From Limosilactobacillus reuteri (GTDB lineage Bacteria; Bacillota; Bacilli; Lactobacillales; Lactobacillaceae), in assembly GCF_013694365.1 (NCBI RefSeq), contig NZ_CP059275.1, forward strand, positions 434,001 through 498,000: a stretch of 64,000 nucleotides of DNA. The letters are read 5' to 3'. Positions 1 to 10,310 of the stretch are shown here, piece by piece. Within the stretch, counting starts at the first letter, position 1. Each line of letters starts with the position of its first letter. Under the pieces are notes generated by a model. It was not told where the DNA came from. It ran no database searches and saw only the letters and a program-made list of their open reading frames with translations. The translations under genes and the position numbers were made by a program.

Positions 1-1439
1 CCCATAATGGGCGGGAATTATTTCGGTCGGCAGGTAATAATAATTTACAACAAGTAGTTGCCGCAATTTATGGCGTTCAAGCAGGACGTAAGATGCTTGA
101 GATAAGTGGTGCAGATGATGATTTTAAGGTTAGTGGTTTTGTTTCCTTACCAGAATTAACACGTGCATCACGTCAATATATAACAATCACAATCAACCAT
201 CGGTATATTCGTAATTTTGAATTAACAAAGGCAATTACTCAGGGATATGAATCAAAACTAATGGTTGGTCGTTATCCGATCGCGGTAATTAACATTGATC
301 TGGACCCTGTTTTAGTTGATGTGAATGTCCATCCAGCTAAACGCGAGGTTCGTTTGAGCAAAGAACAGCAATTAATAAAATTGATTGCTGAAACGATTCG
401 GCAGCGGATAGCAGTTGAGAACTTGATTCCGGATGTCGATGCTGACCAATTTATTCCTAATGATGATGAGGTAGCGGACCTTGATCGCCGGTTAAAGGAA
501 GCATCACCTGTTTATCACGCCGCACCGATTTCGGCAGTGCCGGCAACAGAAAAGGCAGCAACTGAGATTTCAACTCCAGCAGCTGATAATCCAGCACATG
601 CTGACGCGCTTGATAGTGAGATTCCAGCACCGATCGTTATCCACCATCTTGAAGATTTAAATACGCCCGCAATGCAAAAATTTGATGAGCGTTATCAAAA
701 TGAAGGTGAAGTTACGCCATTTTCTGCTCCAGTTCCCACTATGACTAAGAAGCCAGTAAAACCTGCAAATATTGAATTGGATGTTCATGATAAACAAGAT
801 CAGCAGCAAAATCGGTTTCCTGATCTTCAATATATTGGTCAACTTCAGGGAACCTTTTTATTAGCACAAGCAGGAGATGGTCTTTACATTGTTGACCAAC
901 ATGCTGCTCAGGAGCGAATTAATTATGAGTATTACCGCCAAAAAATTGGGGAAGTGAGCGCTGATCAGCAAAATTTCTTGGTTCCGCTTGTTCTTAATTA
1001 TTCGACTGTCGACGCAATGACAATTAATCAGCATCTCGATACGCTTGCAGCGGTCGGATTAGAATTAGAGTCATTTGGTCAAAATAGTTTTATTTTGCGC
1101 TCCCATCCAACCTGGTTTAAAGAGGGGCAAGAAGAAGACACGGCCAAAGAAATGATTGATTGGTTAATTAAGAATGGAAAGCTAACCGTCAAAGAATTTC
1201 GAATGAAGACAGCGATTATGATGAGCTGCAAGCGGGCTATAAAGGCTAACCACCACCTTGACGAACGGGAAGCTAAAGCCTTGCTGAAACGGTTGCCGCA
1301 ATGTGAGAATCCTTTTAATTGTCCACATGGGCGTCCGGTAACTGTTCATTTTAATGATCAGGATTTAGAAAAAATGTTTAAACGAATTCAGGATTCACAC
1401 ACCCCATATGCAGACGATTTTGATGATCATGAATTTTAA
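1..1439 (+). CDS. mutL: DNA mismatch repair endonuclease MutL, 3' part only
   Basis: MutL couples MutS mismatch recognition to strand incision. The gene enters the window already open (reading frame from base 3), so the N-terminal ATPase motifs are outside it; about 478 residues are present. The first residues (HNGRELF) belong to the GHKL/transducer domain. A variable linker rich in Pro, Ala and Asp follows, then the C-terminal dimerisation/endonuclease domain with DQHAAQE (from nt 894) and CPHGRP (from nt 1320), the metal-binding motifs of nicking-competent MutL. These show the Gram-positive, MutH-independent type. It precedes ruvA and ruvB, a common lactobacillus arrangement. Confidence 0.96.
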   Translation, partial: HNGRELFRSAGNNNLQQVVAAIYGVQAGRKMLEISGADDDFKVSGFVSLPELTRASRQYITITINHRYIRNFELTKAITQGYESKLMVGRYPIAVINIDLDPVLVDVNVHPAKREVRLSKEQQLIKLIAETIRQRIAVENLIPDVDADQFIPNDDEVADLDRRLKEASPVYHAAPISAVPATEKAATEISTPAADNPAHADALDSEIPAPIVIHHLEDLNTPAMQKFDERYQNEGEVTPFSAPVPTMTKKPVKPANIELDVHDKQDQQQNRFPDLQYIGQLQGTFLLAQAGDGLYIVDQHAAQERINYEYYRQKIGEVSADQQNFLVPLVLNYSTVDAMTINQHLDTLAAVGLELESFGQNSFILRSHPTWFKEGQEEDTAKEMIDWLIKNGKLTVKEFRMKTAIMMSCKRAIKANHHLDEREAKALLKRLPQCENPFNCPHGRPVTVHFNDQDLEKMFKRIQDSHTPYADDFDDHEF

Positions 1440-2039
1440 TTGTACGAATACTTAACAGGCCTTGTAACTGTTGTTGCACCACAATATATCGTTGTTGATG
1501 TTAATGGGGTTGGCTATAAATTATTAGTTGCTAATCCCTATCGTTATCAAGAGGATCGGACTAAGAAGGTCCAAGTATATGTTTATCAAGCAGTTCGTGA
1601 AGATAATATTTCCTTGTTTGGCTTCACAGATCAAAATGAAAAAAAACTATTTATGCAATTAATCAATGTTTCTGGAATTGGGCCAAAGAGTGCTTTAGCA
1701 ATTTTAGCGAACCCTGATCATCAGGGACTTGTTGATGCAATTACTAATAATAATGTTAACTATTTAACTAAGTTCCCAGGAATCGGGAAAAAGACAGCTT
1801 CGCAAATTGTGTTAGACTTACGTGATAAGCTCACTAATGAAAGCAGCAGCTCATTATTTGCAACAACTCAGCTTACCGTTGATGCAACAGTAAATCGTGA
1901 GTTGAAAGATGCTTTGGAAGCATTGGCTGCATTAGGATACAAGGAACGGGATATTAAAAAGGTTCAAAAGACATTAATGAAAGAAGAACAAATGGCAACT
2001 GATGAATACTTAAGACAAGCATTAAGGTTGCTTAACTAG
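1440..2039 (+). CDS. ruvA: Holliday junction branch migration protein RuvA
   Basis: RuvA forms the tetramer that holds a four-way DNA junction and recruits the RuvB motors. At 199 aa it has family length. It has an N-terminal OB-fold (about 1-62), two helix-hairpin-helix motifs ([15 protein letters not shown] near 76-90 and [12 protein letters not shown] near 112) and a C-terminal RuvB-contacting helical domain. The start is TTG, directly after the mutL stop. It is followed by ruvB, as in most Firmicutes. Confidence 0.97.
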   Translation: MYEYLTGLVTVVAPQYIVVDVNGVGYKLLVANPYRYQEDRTKKVQVYVYQAVREDNISLFGFTDQNEKKLFMQLINVSGIGPKSALAILANPDHQGLVDAITNNNVNYLTKFPGIGKKTASQIVLDLRDKLTNESSSSLFATTQLTVDATVNRELKDALEALAALGYKERDIKKVQKTLMKEEQMATDEYLRQALRLLN

Positions 2040-3056
2040 ATGGAAAATGATCATGGTATTTTATCAGATCACCCATCAGGAGAAGAAGAAAGCCAAGTGG
2101 AGATAACTCTTCGACCACAGAAACTAAGGGAATATATTGGTCAACCTAAAATCAAGCACGAACTAGAAGTATATATTAAGGCGGCCCAATCCCGAGAAGA
2201 AGCCCTTGATCATGTATTGTTATATGGTCCTCCAGGATTAGGAAAGACAACTTTAGCGATGGTAATAGCTAATGAGATGGGTGTTAATATCAAAACAACT
2301 AGTGGACCGGCGATCGAAAAGCCAGGAGATTTGGTTGCTTTATTGAATGAGCTGAAACCAGGGGATGTCCTTTTTGTTGATGAAATTCACCGGTTACCCA
2401 AAGTTGTGGAAGAAATGCTTTATTCAGCGATGGAAGATTACTATATTGATATTGTTATTGGTGAGGGACCGACTGCGCACCCCGTTCATTTTCCCCTTCC
2501 TCCATTTACATTAATTGGGGCAACGACACGAGCCGGAATGTTATCGGCACCATTACGTGATCGTTTCGGAATTGTTGAACACATGAACTACTATACTCAA
2601 GATGAACTGACAAAAATTATTTTTCGTTCTGCCAAGATTTTCCATACTAGTATTCAAAATGAAGGGGCCCATGAACTATCTCTTCGTTCACGTGGCACGC
2701 CGCGAATCGCAAACCGCCTTTTAAAACGGGTACGTGATTTTGCCCAGGTAGCAGGGAAACAAAGCATTGATTCAGCAATTGTTAAGCAAGCATTATCGCT
2801 GCTCCAAGTTGATGATCGGGGCTTAGATGAGATTGATCGGAAAATGTTGTTAACGATGATCAATTTCTACCATGGAGGTCCAGTGGGATTAAAAACAATT
2901 GCAGCAAATATTGGTGAAGAAACTAATACGATTGAAGAAATGTATGAACCATATTTGTTACAGATCGGCTTTATTAGTCGTACTCCTCGCGGCCGGTTAG
3001 TGACACCGACAGCATATGAACATTTAGGAATTGAATATCCAACTGATAGAAATTGA
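2040..3056 (+). CDS. ruvB: Holliday junction DNA helicase RuvB
   Basis: RuvB is the AAA+ ATPase that drives branch migration on RuvA-bound Holliday junctions. The 338-aa protein shows Walker A GPPGLGKT (63-70), Walker B VDEIH (113-117), sensor 1 GATTR (160-164) and the arginine finger RDRFG (173-177), followed by the winged-helix C-terminal domain ending near ISRTPRGR. All catalytic residues are intact and the length is normal. Confidence 0.98.
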   Translation: MENDHGILSDHPSGEEESQVEITLRPQKLREYIGQPKIKHELEVYIKAAQSREEALDHVLLYGPPGLGKTTLAMVIANEMGVNIKTTSGPAIEKPGDLVALLNELKPGDVLFVDEIHRLPKVVEEMLYSAMEDYYIDIVIGEGPTAHPVHFPLPPFTLIGATTRAGMLSAPLRDRFGIVEHMNYYTQDELTKIIFRSAKIFHTSIQNEGAHELSLRSRGTPRIANRLLKRVRDFAQVAGKQSIDSAIVKQALSLLQVDDRGLDEIDRKMLLTMINFYHGGPVGLKTIAANIGEETNTIEEMYEPYLLQIGFISRTPRGRLVTPTAYEHLGIEYPTDRN

Positions 3057-4145
3057 ATGAGTAAGTTAGAATTTACAATTAATCAAAGCGATGGCCAAGC
3101 ACGAACCGGAATTTTGCAGATTAATGGACGACAAATTGAAACACCGGCTTTGGTTGCCAGTGGAGATGAACTAGCAAAATTATCACCCAACCAGCTTAAT
3201 CAGGCTGGTGTAAGTGCAGTTAAGACAAGTGGATTAAAGCGTTGGCTAAAATATGATTCGATGACTGAAAAATTAGGAGACCTCCACCAACTTTTTCAGT
3301 GGGATGGCCTTTTATTTGTGGATTTAGAAACTGAGGAGGCCTATCACTTAGCAAAGCCACGCGGGAAAAAACATGATGGCGTTCGTTTTCATGATCCGAT
3401 AACGGGACAACTAAAATTCTGGCAACCAGAAACTGCTCTTCAAGTTCAAGAAGCGCTCGGGGCTGATATTTTTCAAAGCTTTGACCAAGCAACAGATTAT
3501 TATGCGCCAGTTGACGATTTAAAAGTAGGGGTAAAACAAACTAATGACTGGTTATCTGTTGTTAAGCCCCAAAAAGGCCAAGCCCTTGGTTCAATTGTTG
3601 GTGGCGGCTTAAAAGATTTACGGACAGCCAGTATTAAGGCGGTCGATGAGGCTGGGTTAAGCGGCTATCGGTTGAGTGGGATCCCTAGCAGCTTAGATGA
3701 TCAAGAGTTTAGTCGAATCATTAATGAAATTACGCCTAAACTAGGAGAGGAGAAACTGCGCTACCTCCCTGCTGCACTTTCTTTTGACCAGCTGATAGAG
3801 GTAATTTTAGCAGGAGTTGATTTAATTGATAGCAATCTAGCAGCTAAAAAAGCGGCTAATGGGATTGCATTAGTTAATCAAGGAGTGACAGTTCTTCATC
3901 TTGATCGTCAACATTTTAGCTTCGATTCACAAGTGCTTGATCGTCAATGTGCGTGTGCAACTTGTCGCGCGGGCTATTCAAAAGCACTACTCCATAGCTT
4001 AATTACCAATCAAAGTTTTTACGGTGAACAACTTTTGCTGCAGCATAATCTGTTTACCCTCAATAAATTAATGAGTAGTCTCCGACAAGCAATTAAAAAT
4101 CATCAAACAAAAAAATTTGTTCAAGAATTATTGCAGAATCAATAG
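3057..4145 (+). CDS. Degenerate queuine tRNA-ribosyltransferase (Tgt) family protein
   Basis: This protein aligns end to end with bacterial Tgt, which exchanges guanine-34 of tRNA for preQ1. The zinc site is kept: CACATC (298-303) and the later His (330, LQHNL). The three key aspartates have counterparts (D89, D143, D258). The surrounding substrate motifs have decayed: the usual DSGGFQ is DLETEE (89-94), the GNTFHL region is KTSGLKRW, IIQG is SIVGG, and DCVxPTR is DSNLAAK (258-264). It sits between ruvB and yajC, where queA-tgt-yajC would be expected, and queA is not present here. It may be an inactive or repurposed Tgt. Family call is confident; queuosine activity is doubtful. Confidence 0.82.
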   Translation: MSKLEFTINQSDGQARTGILQINGRQIETPALVASGDELAKLSPNQLNQAGVSAVKTSGLKRWLKYDSMTEKLGDLHQLFQWDGLLFVDLETEEAYHLAKPRGKKHDGVRFHDPITGQLKFWQPETALQVQEALGADIFQSFDQATDYYAPVDDLKVGVKQTNDWLSVVKPQKGQALGSIVGGGLKDLRTASIKAVDEAGLSGYRLSGIPSSLDDQEFSRIINEITPKLGEEKLRYLPAALSFDQLIEVILAGVDLIDSNLAAKKAANGIALVNQGVTVLHLDRQHFSFDSQVLDRQCACATCRAGYSKALLHSLITNQSFYGEQLLLQHNLFTLNKLMSSLRQAIKNHQTKKFVQELLQNQ

Positions 4146-4610
4146 GTGAATAGTTTGAGTAGTTTTGTTCTTGGTGCTGCTTCATCTAATAATGCAAGTG
4201 GTTACTCAGGAATTATTTTAATCATCTTAATGGTAGCATTAATGTACTTCTTTATGATTCGCCCACAACAAAAGCAACGTAAAGAACACCAAGAGATGAT
4301 GAATGAATTACACCCAGGTGATGAAGTTGTTACGATTGGCCGGATGCATGGTAAGATTGATTCAATCAATAAGGCTGACCGGACAGTTACTTTAGATTGT
4401 GAAGGGATCTACCTTACTTTTGATATGGTGGCAATTGCCCGTGTTATTAAACGAGCAGATGCACCAGCTAGTGAAGTTCCCCAAGATAATAAAGCTGTTG
4501 CTAGTTCTGCCGCTGACAGTTCTGCAGATGCTTCAGCAGATAGTGCTGCTAGTGAACCTACATCTGCAGCGAGTGCTAGCGATGAACAAAAAGGCAGCGA
4601 AGAAAAGTAA
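4146..4610 (+). CDS. yajC: Preprotein translocase accessory subunit YajC
   Basis: YajC is a small single-span membrane partner of the SecDF/YidC translocon. The 154-aa protein has an N-terminal hydrophobic segment (about 21-39, ending in the typical FMIRPQQKQRKEH) and the conserved LHPGDEVVTIGRMHGKI core. The last 50 residues are a low-complexity Ala/Ser/Asp tail (AASSAADSSADASADSAA type), which is common but variable in lactobacilli. It starts with GTG. Confidence 0.94.
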   Translation: MNSLSSFVLGAASSNNASGYSGIILIILMVALMYFFMIRPQQKQRKEHQEMMNELHPGDEVVTIGRMHGKIDSINKADRTVTLDCEGIYLTFDMVAIARVIKRADAPASEVPQDNKAVASSAADSSADASADSAASEPTSAASASDEQKGSEEK

Positions 4611-5570
4611 ATGGCAGATCCATTAACAGCAATTTTTGAACAAATCAAAAAATACAATAAAATAATTATTCATCGGCATCAACGCCCTGATCCAGATGCA
4701 ATTGGCTCACAAGTTGGCCTTGCGGAAATTTTGCGGGCTTCATTCCCATATAAGCAAATTTATGTTGTAGGGAAGCATATTCCAGGGTTTGATTGGATCG
4801 GTGAGATGGATACGATTGACAATCAGACATTCGATGATGCATTAGTAATTGTTACGGATACAGCAAATGCGCCACGAATTGATGATCGGCGCTTTGATAA
4901 TGGGGACGAGCTTATTAAGATTGATCACCATCCTAATGATGAACCCTTTGGCGATATTATGTGGGTTGAACCAGATGCTTCTAGCTGTTCGGAAATGATT
5001 TATAGTTTTTATCAACGATTTGCAAAAGAATTAACGCTTCCCCAGAAAGCTGCTCATGCCTTATACGCAGGAATTATTGGCGATACAGGTCGTTTCCTTT
5101 ATCCAGCAACAACTCCACGAACGATGCTAGTTGCAGGTTCGTTAATGGCAGCCGGCGCAAATGCCGCGGAAATTAGTCAGCACGAAAATGAAATTACCTT
5201 ACCAGTGGCCCGGTTATCAGCATACGTTTATGAAAATTTGCAGATATTAGATAATGGAGCCGCATATGTTATCTTAACCAATGAAATTTTAGAACAATTC
5301 GGATTGACTGAAGCCGGGACATCCGCAATTGTTTCTTTACCAGGTCGAATTCATGATGTTATTGCCTGGGCGATCTTTGTAGAACAAGAAGATGGCCATT
5401 ATCGCATTCGTCTCCGTTCAAAGGGACCAACAATTAATGAATTAGCTAAGCAGCACGATGGGGGTGGACATCCACTTGCTAGTGGCGCTAAGGCTAAAGA
5501 TGAAGCAGAAATTAAACAAGTGATTGATGAATTGGACCAATTAACACAAAGTTATGCAAACCAAAAATGA
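4611..5570 (+). CDS. nrnA: DHH/DHHA1 bifunctional oligoribonuclease and pAp phosphatase NrnA
   Basis: NrnA-type enzymes degrade 2-5 nt RNAs and dephosphorylate pAp in the cytoplasm. The 319-aa protein has HRHQRPDPDAIGSQ (21-34), DTANAPRID, the signature DHHPND near residue 105 and the C-terminal DHHA1 motif GGGHPLASGA. All metal ligands are visible. Its last four bases (ATGA) recur as the first four of the next gene, consistent with a native 4-bp overlap that has been written twice. Confidence 0.92.
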   Translation: MADPLTAIFEQIKKYNKIIIHRHQRPDPDAIGSQVGLAEILRASFPYKQIYVVGKHIPGFDWIGEMDTIDNQTFDDALVIVTDTANAPRIDDRRFDNGDELIKIDHHPNDEPFGDIMWVEPDASSCSEMIYSFYQRFAKELTLPQKAAHALYAGIIGDTGRFLYPATTPRTMLVAGSLMAAGANAAEISQHENEITLPVARLSAYVYENLQILDNGAAYVILTNEILEQFGLTEAGTSAIVSLPGRIHDVIAWAIFVEQEDGHYRIRLRSKGPTINELAKQHDGGGHPLASGAKAKDEAEIKQVIDELDQLTQSYANQK

Positions 5571-6944
5571 ATGAGTGATAAAAAATTTGCTGATTTTCAG
5601 TTACAACCTTATCTGTTAACAGCAATTCAAAAAATTAATTTTCGTCAACCAACACCGGTCCAACAACGAGTAATACCAGTGATTATGGCTGGACGAAGTG
5701 TTGTGGGGCAATCAGCAACTGGTAGTGGAAAAACACATGCCTTCCTCTTGCCGATTTTTTCAAAGATTAATCCAGAAGATCAAACCGTTCAAGCAGTAAT
5801 CACAACTCCTAGTCGGGAATTAGCATACCAAATTTATAATGCGGCAAAGCAACTTAATAAGTATGCTCCTCATCCTCTTACCATTCACAATTATGTCGGT
5901 GGTACAGACAAGCAGCATCAAGTTGACCAATTAAGTCGAAAACAGCCTCAATTGGTCATTGGAACTCCGGGAAGAGTATTAGACTTAATCAAGAGTCAGG
6001 CATTGGATATTCACACAGCAAAAATGTTTGTGGTGGATGAAGCGGACATGACCCTAGATATGGGATTCTTACATGAAGTTGACCAAATTGCCAGTCATTT
6101 TCCTGATGACCTTCAAATGATGGTTTTCTCAGCAACGATTCCGCAGAAACTGCGCCCATTCTTAAAAAAGTATATGGAAAATCCAGTAGTTGAAGAGATT
6201 CCTACTGAAGCAGTAATTAATCCAGATGTTGATAATTGGTTAATGTCAACTAAGGGGCAGGACCGTAACCAGCTAATCTATCGTTTGCTGACTCTTGGTG
6301 AACCATATCTTGCATTGGTATTTGCTAATACAAAAGAACGAGCAGTTGAATTAACCCAGTATTTAGAAAATCAAGGGCTCAAAGTAGCGATGATTCATGG
6401 GGGACTAGAAGCCCGTCGTCGTAAACGGACAATGCGGCAAATTCGTGATCTTGAATATCAATATGTTGTAGCAACTGATCTAGCAGCTCGTGGAATTGAT
6501 ATTGATGGAGTATCACTAGTAATCAATGACGACTTGCCAACTGATCTTGAATATTTTGTTCATCGGGTTGGTCGTACCGGGCGAAATGGGATGAAAGGAA
6601 CAGCCATTACCTTATATGAACCAGCAGAAGATGATTTAATTGCTAAGCTTGAGGAGCGCGGAGTTAAATTTGTACCAAAAGAATTAAAGAATGGTCAACT
6701 AGTAACTACCCATAACCGTAATCGTCGGAAGCATTATAAGCGGCGGCAAAATGAACTTGATCCGTCAATGAAGGGTTACGTAAAAAAAACTAAGAAGAAG
6801 GTTAAACCTGGTTATAAGAAACGAATTAAAAAGGCGATTAAAGAAGACGAACAGCAAAAACGAAAGCTAGAATTACGGCATAAAATTCGGAAAGCTAAGC
6901 GTGCACGACAAAAACAACATCGCCGTGAACGAAATGCCCGTTGA
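5571..6944 (+). CDS. cshB: DEAD-box RNA helicase, CshB type
   Basis: This is an ATP-dependent RNA helicase with likely roles in ribosome assembly, mRNA turnover and cold adaptation. The two RecA-like domains carry Q-motif QPTPVQ, Walker A ATGSGKT (49-55), TPSRELA, TPGRVLD, DEAD (VDEADM), SAT, ARGIDIDG and HRVGRTGR. The last 85 residues are an extremely Lys/Arg-rich tail expected to bind RNA. Length (457 aa) and position next to nrnA and alaS fit lactobacillus CshB. Confidence 0.92.
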   Translation: MSDKKFADFQLQPYLLTAIQKINFRQPTPVQQRVIPVIMAGRSVVGQSATGSGKTHAFLLPIFSKINPEDQTVQAVITTPSRELAYQIYNAAKQLNKYAPHPLTIHNYVGGTDKQHQVDQLSRKQPQLVIGTPGRVLDLIKSQALDIHTAKMFVVDEADMTLDMGFLHEVDQIASHFPDDLQMMVFSATIPQKLRPFLKKYMENPVVEEIPTEAVINPDVDNWLMSTKGQDRNQLIYRLLTLGEPYLALVFANTKERAVELTQYLENQGLKVAMIHGGLEARRRKRTMRQIRDLEYQYVVATDLAARGIDIDGVSLVINDDLPTDLEYFVHRVGRTGRNGMKGTAITLYEPAEDDLIAKLEERGVKFVPKELKNGQLVTTHNRNRRKHYKRRQNELDPSMKGYVKKTKKKVKPGYKKRIKKAIKEDEQQKRKLELRHKIRKAKRARQKQHRRERNAR

Positions 6945-9599
6945 ATGAAAGAGTTAAAGAAGCTAAATAGTGCTCAAGTACGGCGGATGTACTTGAAGTT
7001 TTTTGAAGAGCATGGCCACCAAGTTATGCCGAGTGCATCATTAGTTCCAGTAAATGATCCAACATTACTATGGATTAACTCTGGAGTTGCCACAATGAAG
7101 AAATACTTTGATGGGAAAGTTGTTCCTGATAATCCACGGATGACAAGCTCACAAAAGAGTATTCGAACGAATGATATTGAAAACGTTGGTAAGACTGCCC
7201 GGCACCATACCATGTTTGAAATGTTAGGTAACTTCTCTGTTGGTGATTACTTTAAAAATGAAGTAATTCCATGGGCTTGGGAATTACTAACAAGTGATGA
7301 ATGGTTTGGTTTTGATCCCGAACGGCTATACATTACTTATTATCCTAAAGACCATGACGCTTACAATCGCTGGCGTGAAGTAGGCGTTGCTGAAGATCAC
7401 TTAATTGCTGATGAGGATAACTTCTGGGATATTGGTCAAGGTCCATCTGGTCCAGATACGGAAATTTTTTATGATCGTGGTCAAGAATTTAATAATTTAG
7501 CCGATGATGATCCAGAAAACTATCCTGGCGGTGAAAATGAACGCTACCTTGAAATTTGGAACATTGTCTTTAGTCAATTTAACCATACGCCTGAAGATAC
7601 TTATGAACCACTTCCTCATAAAAATATTGATACGGGGATGGGGCTTGAACGGGTTGTTTCGATCTTTGAAAATGCCCCTACTAACTTTGAAACCGACTTA
7701 TTTATGCCATTAATCAAGCAAGCTGAAGAGTTTAGTGGTACTAAGAAGTATGGTCAAAATAAAGAAGACGATATTCAATTTAAGATTATCGCTGATCATA
7801 TTCGGACAATTACCTTTGCGATCGGGGATGGCGCCTTGCCTTCAAATGTTGGTCGTGGATACGTTATTCGGCGGTTGCTTCGGCGAGCAGTTGTTGCTGG
7901 AAAGAAGTTGGGAATCGATGAACCATTTTTAGCAAAGATGGTTCCAACAGTCGGCAAAATCATGGAAGATTACTATCCTGATGTTCTTAAAAATGCTGAC
8001 TATATTGCTTCAGTTATTGAATCAGAAGAAGACCGCTTTAGTGCAACCTTAAATGGCGGATTAAACTTGTTGAATAACGTGATTGCTGAAGCTAAGGAAA
8101 GTAAGACCAACGAAATTGATGGACGAACAGCCTTTAAGCTTTATGACACTTATGGCTTCCCAATTGAATTAACCAAGGAATATGCTGAAGATGAAGGACT
8201 AACAGTTGATGAAAAGGGCTTCCAAGCAGCAATGATGGAGCAGCAAAATCGTGCTCGTAATGCCCGTGATATGGATAACGGGATGGGTGTTCAAACTGAT
8301 TTATGGACTTCATTCAAAGAAGATAGCAAATATGTTGGCTACACTGATTTGACCGTTGATAATGCAAAAGTTATCGGCTTAGCACATGATGGTCAACAAG
8401 CGGATGAAGCACAACCAGGTGATAAGAACATTGAACTAATTTTTGATGTAACGCCATTCTATGCAGAAATGGGAGGTCAAGTCGCTGATACTGGTGACAT
8501 TATTGATAACTATGGTAAAAAAGTTGGCCGTGTGGTTGATGTCCAACACGCACCAAACCAGCAAAATCTTCATCGAGTAGAATTAACTGCCCCTATTAAA
8601 AAGGGTGCCCGTTACAAACTAGTTGTTGACCATATTCGTCACCTTAAGATTGAAAAGAACCATACAGCAACGCACTTGTTAGACCAAGCATTACGGAACG
8701 TTCTTGGTGGTCATACTCAACAAGCCGGATCATTAGTTGAAGAACATTACCTACGTTTTGACTTTAACCACTTTGGTCAAGTAACTGCTGAGGACCTCAA
8801 GAAGGTTGAGAACATGGTTAATGAGCAAATCTGGAAGGAAATCCCAGTCAAGACAGTTGAAACTGATATTGATTCTGCTAAGGAAATGGGTGCTATCGCC
8901 TTATTCTCAGATAAGTATGGTGATAAGGTTCGGGTTGTTAAGATTGGTGACTTTAATACTGAGTTCTGTGGTGGTGATCACGTTAAAAATACTAATGAGC
9001 TTGGTCTCTTCAAAATTGTTTCTGAAGGAGGAGTTGGTGCTGGAGTACGGCGGATCGAAGCAGTAACTTCTAGTGATGCCTTTAAGTTCCTCCAAGATCG
9101 TGATGACCTCTTAACAAAGAGCGCTGCTAGTTTGAAGGTTGCTCAGATTAAGGAAGTTCCTCACCAAGTAGAAACATTACAAAATGAACTTAAAGAAGCT
9201 CAAAAGCAAAATGAGTCTCTTCAAGCTAAGATTGCTGCTCAACAAGCTAATAATGTTTTTGAAAACGTTCAAGCAACTAAGAATGGAAGTTTAATTGCTG
9301 CCGAAGTTCAAGTTGCTGGAATGGGTCAATTACGGCAACTTGCTGATGCTTGGCGCTCAAAGGCTCTTTCTGATGTTCTAGTTCTTGCTACAGCCAGTGA
9401 TGGTAAAGCAAACTTATTAGTGGCTGTTAGTGATGATAAAACTAAGGAAGGCTTAAAAGCTGGTGACCTTATTAAGGCGATTGCACCAGCCATTAATGGT
9501 GGCGGTGGAGGTCGGCCAAACCTCGCCCAAGCTGGTGGAAAGAATCCAGCTGGAATTAAGGAAGCCTTAAGTCAAGCTAAAGGTTACCTCGATAAGTAA
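6945..9599 (+). CDS. alaS: Alanyl-tRNA synthetase
   Basis: AlaS charges tRNA-Ala and edits mischarged Ser/Gly. The 884-aa protein has the class II catalytic core at the N-terminus (from RRMYLKFFEEHGH, with DTGMGLERV), the editing domain with HTATH (573-577) and CGGDH (675-679), and the C-terminal DHHA1/C-Ala region ending in GGGGGRPNLAQAGG. All four zinc-type ligands of the editing site are present. No leader or T-box-like sequence is present ahead of it because it abuts cshB directly. Confidence 0.98.
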   Translation: MKELKKLNSAQVRRMYLKFFEEHGHQVMPSASLVPVNDPTLLWINSGVATMKKYFDGKVVPDNPRMTSSQKSIRTNDIENVGKTARHHTMFEMLGNFSVGDYFKNEVIPWAWELLTSDEWFGFDPERLYITYYPKDHDAYNRWREVGVAEDHLIADEDNFWDIGQGPSGPDTEIFYDRGQEFNNLADDDPENYPGGENERYLEIWNIVFSQFNHTPEDTYEPLPHKNIDTGMGLERVVSIFENAPTNFETDLFMPLIKQAEEFSGTKKYGQNKEDDIQFKIIADHIRTITFAIGDGALPSNVGRGYVIRRLLRRAVVAGKKLGIDEPFLAKMVPTVGKIMEDYYPDVLKNADYIASVIESEEDRFSATLNGGLNLLNNVIAEAKESKTNEIDGRTAFKLYDTYGFPIELTKEYAEDEGLTVDEKGFQAAMMEQQNRARNARDMDNGMGVQTDLWTSFKEDSKYVGYTDLTVDNAKVIGLAHDGQQADEAQPGDKNIELIFDVTPFYAEMGGQVADTGDIIDNYGKKVGRVVDVQHAPNQQNLHRVELTAPIKKGARYKLVVDHIRHLKIEKNHTATHLLDQALRNVLGGHTQQAGSLVEEHYLRFDFNHFGQVTAEDLKKVENMVNEQIWKEIPVKTVETDIDSAKEMGAIALFSDKYGDKVRVVKIGDFNTEFCGGDHVKNTNELGLFKIVSEGGVGAGVRRIEAVTSSDAFKFLQDRDDLLTKSAASLKVAQIKEVPHQVETLQNELKEAQKQNESLQAKIAAQQANNVFENVQATKNGSLIAAEVQVAGMGQLRQLADAWRSKALSDVLVLATASDGKANLLVAVSDDKTKEGLKAGDLIKAIAPAINGGGGGRPNLAQAGGKNPAGIKEALSQAKGYLDK

Positions 9600-9866
9600 A
9601 TGGCTACAAATGATAAAACGATGTTCTTTGATTTTGGTCAAGAACGTCAAGAAGATATTAAGCAAACATTAAAGACGGTTTATGAATCATTAGAAGAAAA
9701 GGGATATAACCCGATTAACCAAATTGTTGGTTATCTTTTATCTGGTGATCCTGCTTATATTCCGCGTTTGAATGATGCACGTAACTTGATTCGTCAACAT
9801 GAACGTGACGAAATTATTGAAGAGCTTGTTCGGTCATACCTAAAGAATAACGGTGAAACTAAATGA
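9600..9866 (+). CDS. ireB: IreB family regulatory phosphoprotein (UPF0297)
   Basis: This small (88 aa) soluble protein of the UPF0297/DUF965 family begins [14 protein letters not shown] and has the conserved [19 protein letters not shown] core. In Enterococcus the homologue IreB is phosphorylated by the PASTA kinase IreK and tunes cephalosporin tolerance; that role is inferred here only from family membership. It sits in the conserved alaS-ireB-ruvX-yrzB order. Its ATGA end is repeated at the start of the next gene. Confidence 0.93.
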   Translation: MATNDKTMFFDFGQERQEDIKQTLKTVYESLEEKGYNPINQIVGYLLSGDPAYIPRLNDARNLIRQHERDEIIEELVRSYLKNNGETK

Positions 9867-10310
9867 ATGAGATTAATGGGATTAGACGTTGGCTCTAAAA
9901 CGGTTGGCATTTCTGTAAGCGATCCTCTCGGTTGGACGGCCCAAGCAGTTGAGATTATTCCAATTGATGAAGAAAACGAAATTTTTGGGATTGATCGTGT
10001 TGCCGAGCTAGTGAAAAAAGAACAGGTAGCTGGGTTTGTAATTGGCCTTCCTAAAAATATGAATAATACAGAAGGCCCTCGTGTTGAAGCATCTCAGCAC
10101 TATGGCAAGCTATTACAACAACGTTTTCCAGATATTCCTATTGACTTTCAAGATGAACGTTTAACGACGGTTGAGGCACACCGAATGCTAGTTGAAGAAG
10201 CGGACATTTCACGTGCTAAGCAGAAAAAAGTTATCGATGAAGTTGCAGCAACATTCATTTTACAAAGCTATTTGGATCGCCATGGCCGCCTTGTGAATAA
10301 GCTAAAATGA
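9867..10310 (+). CDS. ruvX: Putative pre-16S rRNA nuclease / Holliday junction resolvase RuvX (YqgF)
   Basis: The YqgF family has an RNase H fold; members trim the 5' end of 16S rRNA and have been described as resolvase-like. The 147-aa protein shows LGLDVG-type [12 protein letters not shown] (4-15), [17 protein letters not shown] and the final Asp in [16 protein letters not shown], giving the full acidic catalytic set. It has normal length and conserved neighbours. Confidence 0.94.
   Translation: MRLMGLDVGSKTVGISVSDPLGWTAQAVEIIPIDEENEIFGIDRVAELVKKEQVAGFVIGLPKNMNNTEGPRVEASQHYGKLLQQRFPDIPIDFQDERLTTVEAHRMLVEEADISRAKQKKVIDEVAATFILQSYLDRHGRLVNKLK

Noticed and set aside
4479-4610. Ala/Ser repeat tail of YajC and Ser tail of CdaR as adhesin-like domains
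   Set aside because: Low-complexity tails of this type are common in these families and show no sorting signal or structured repeat.
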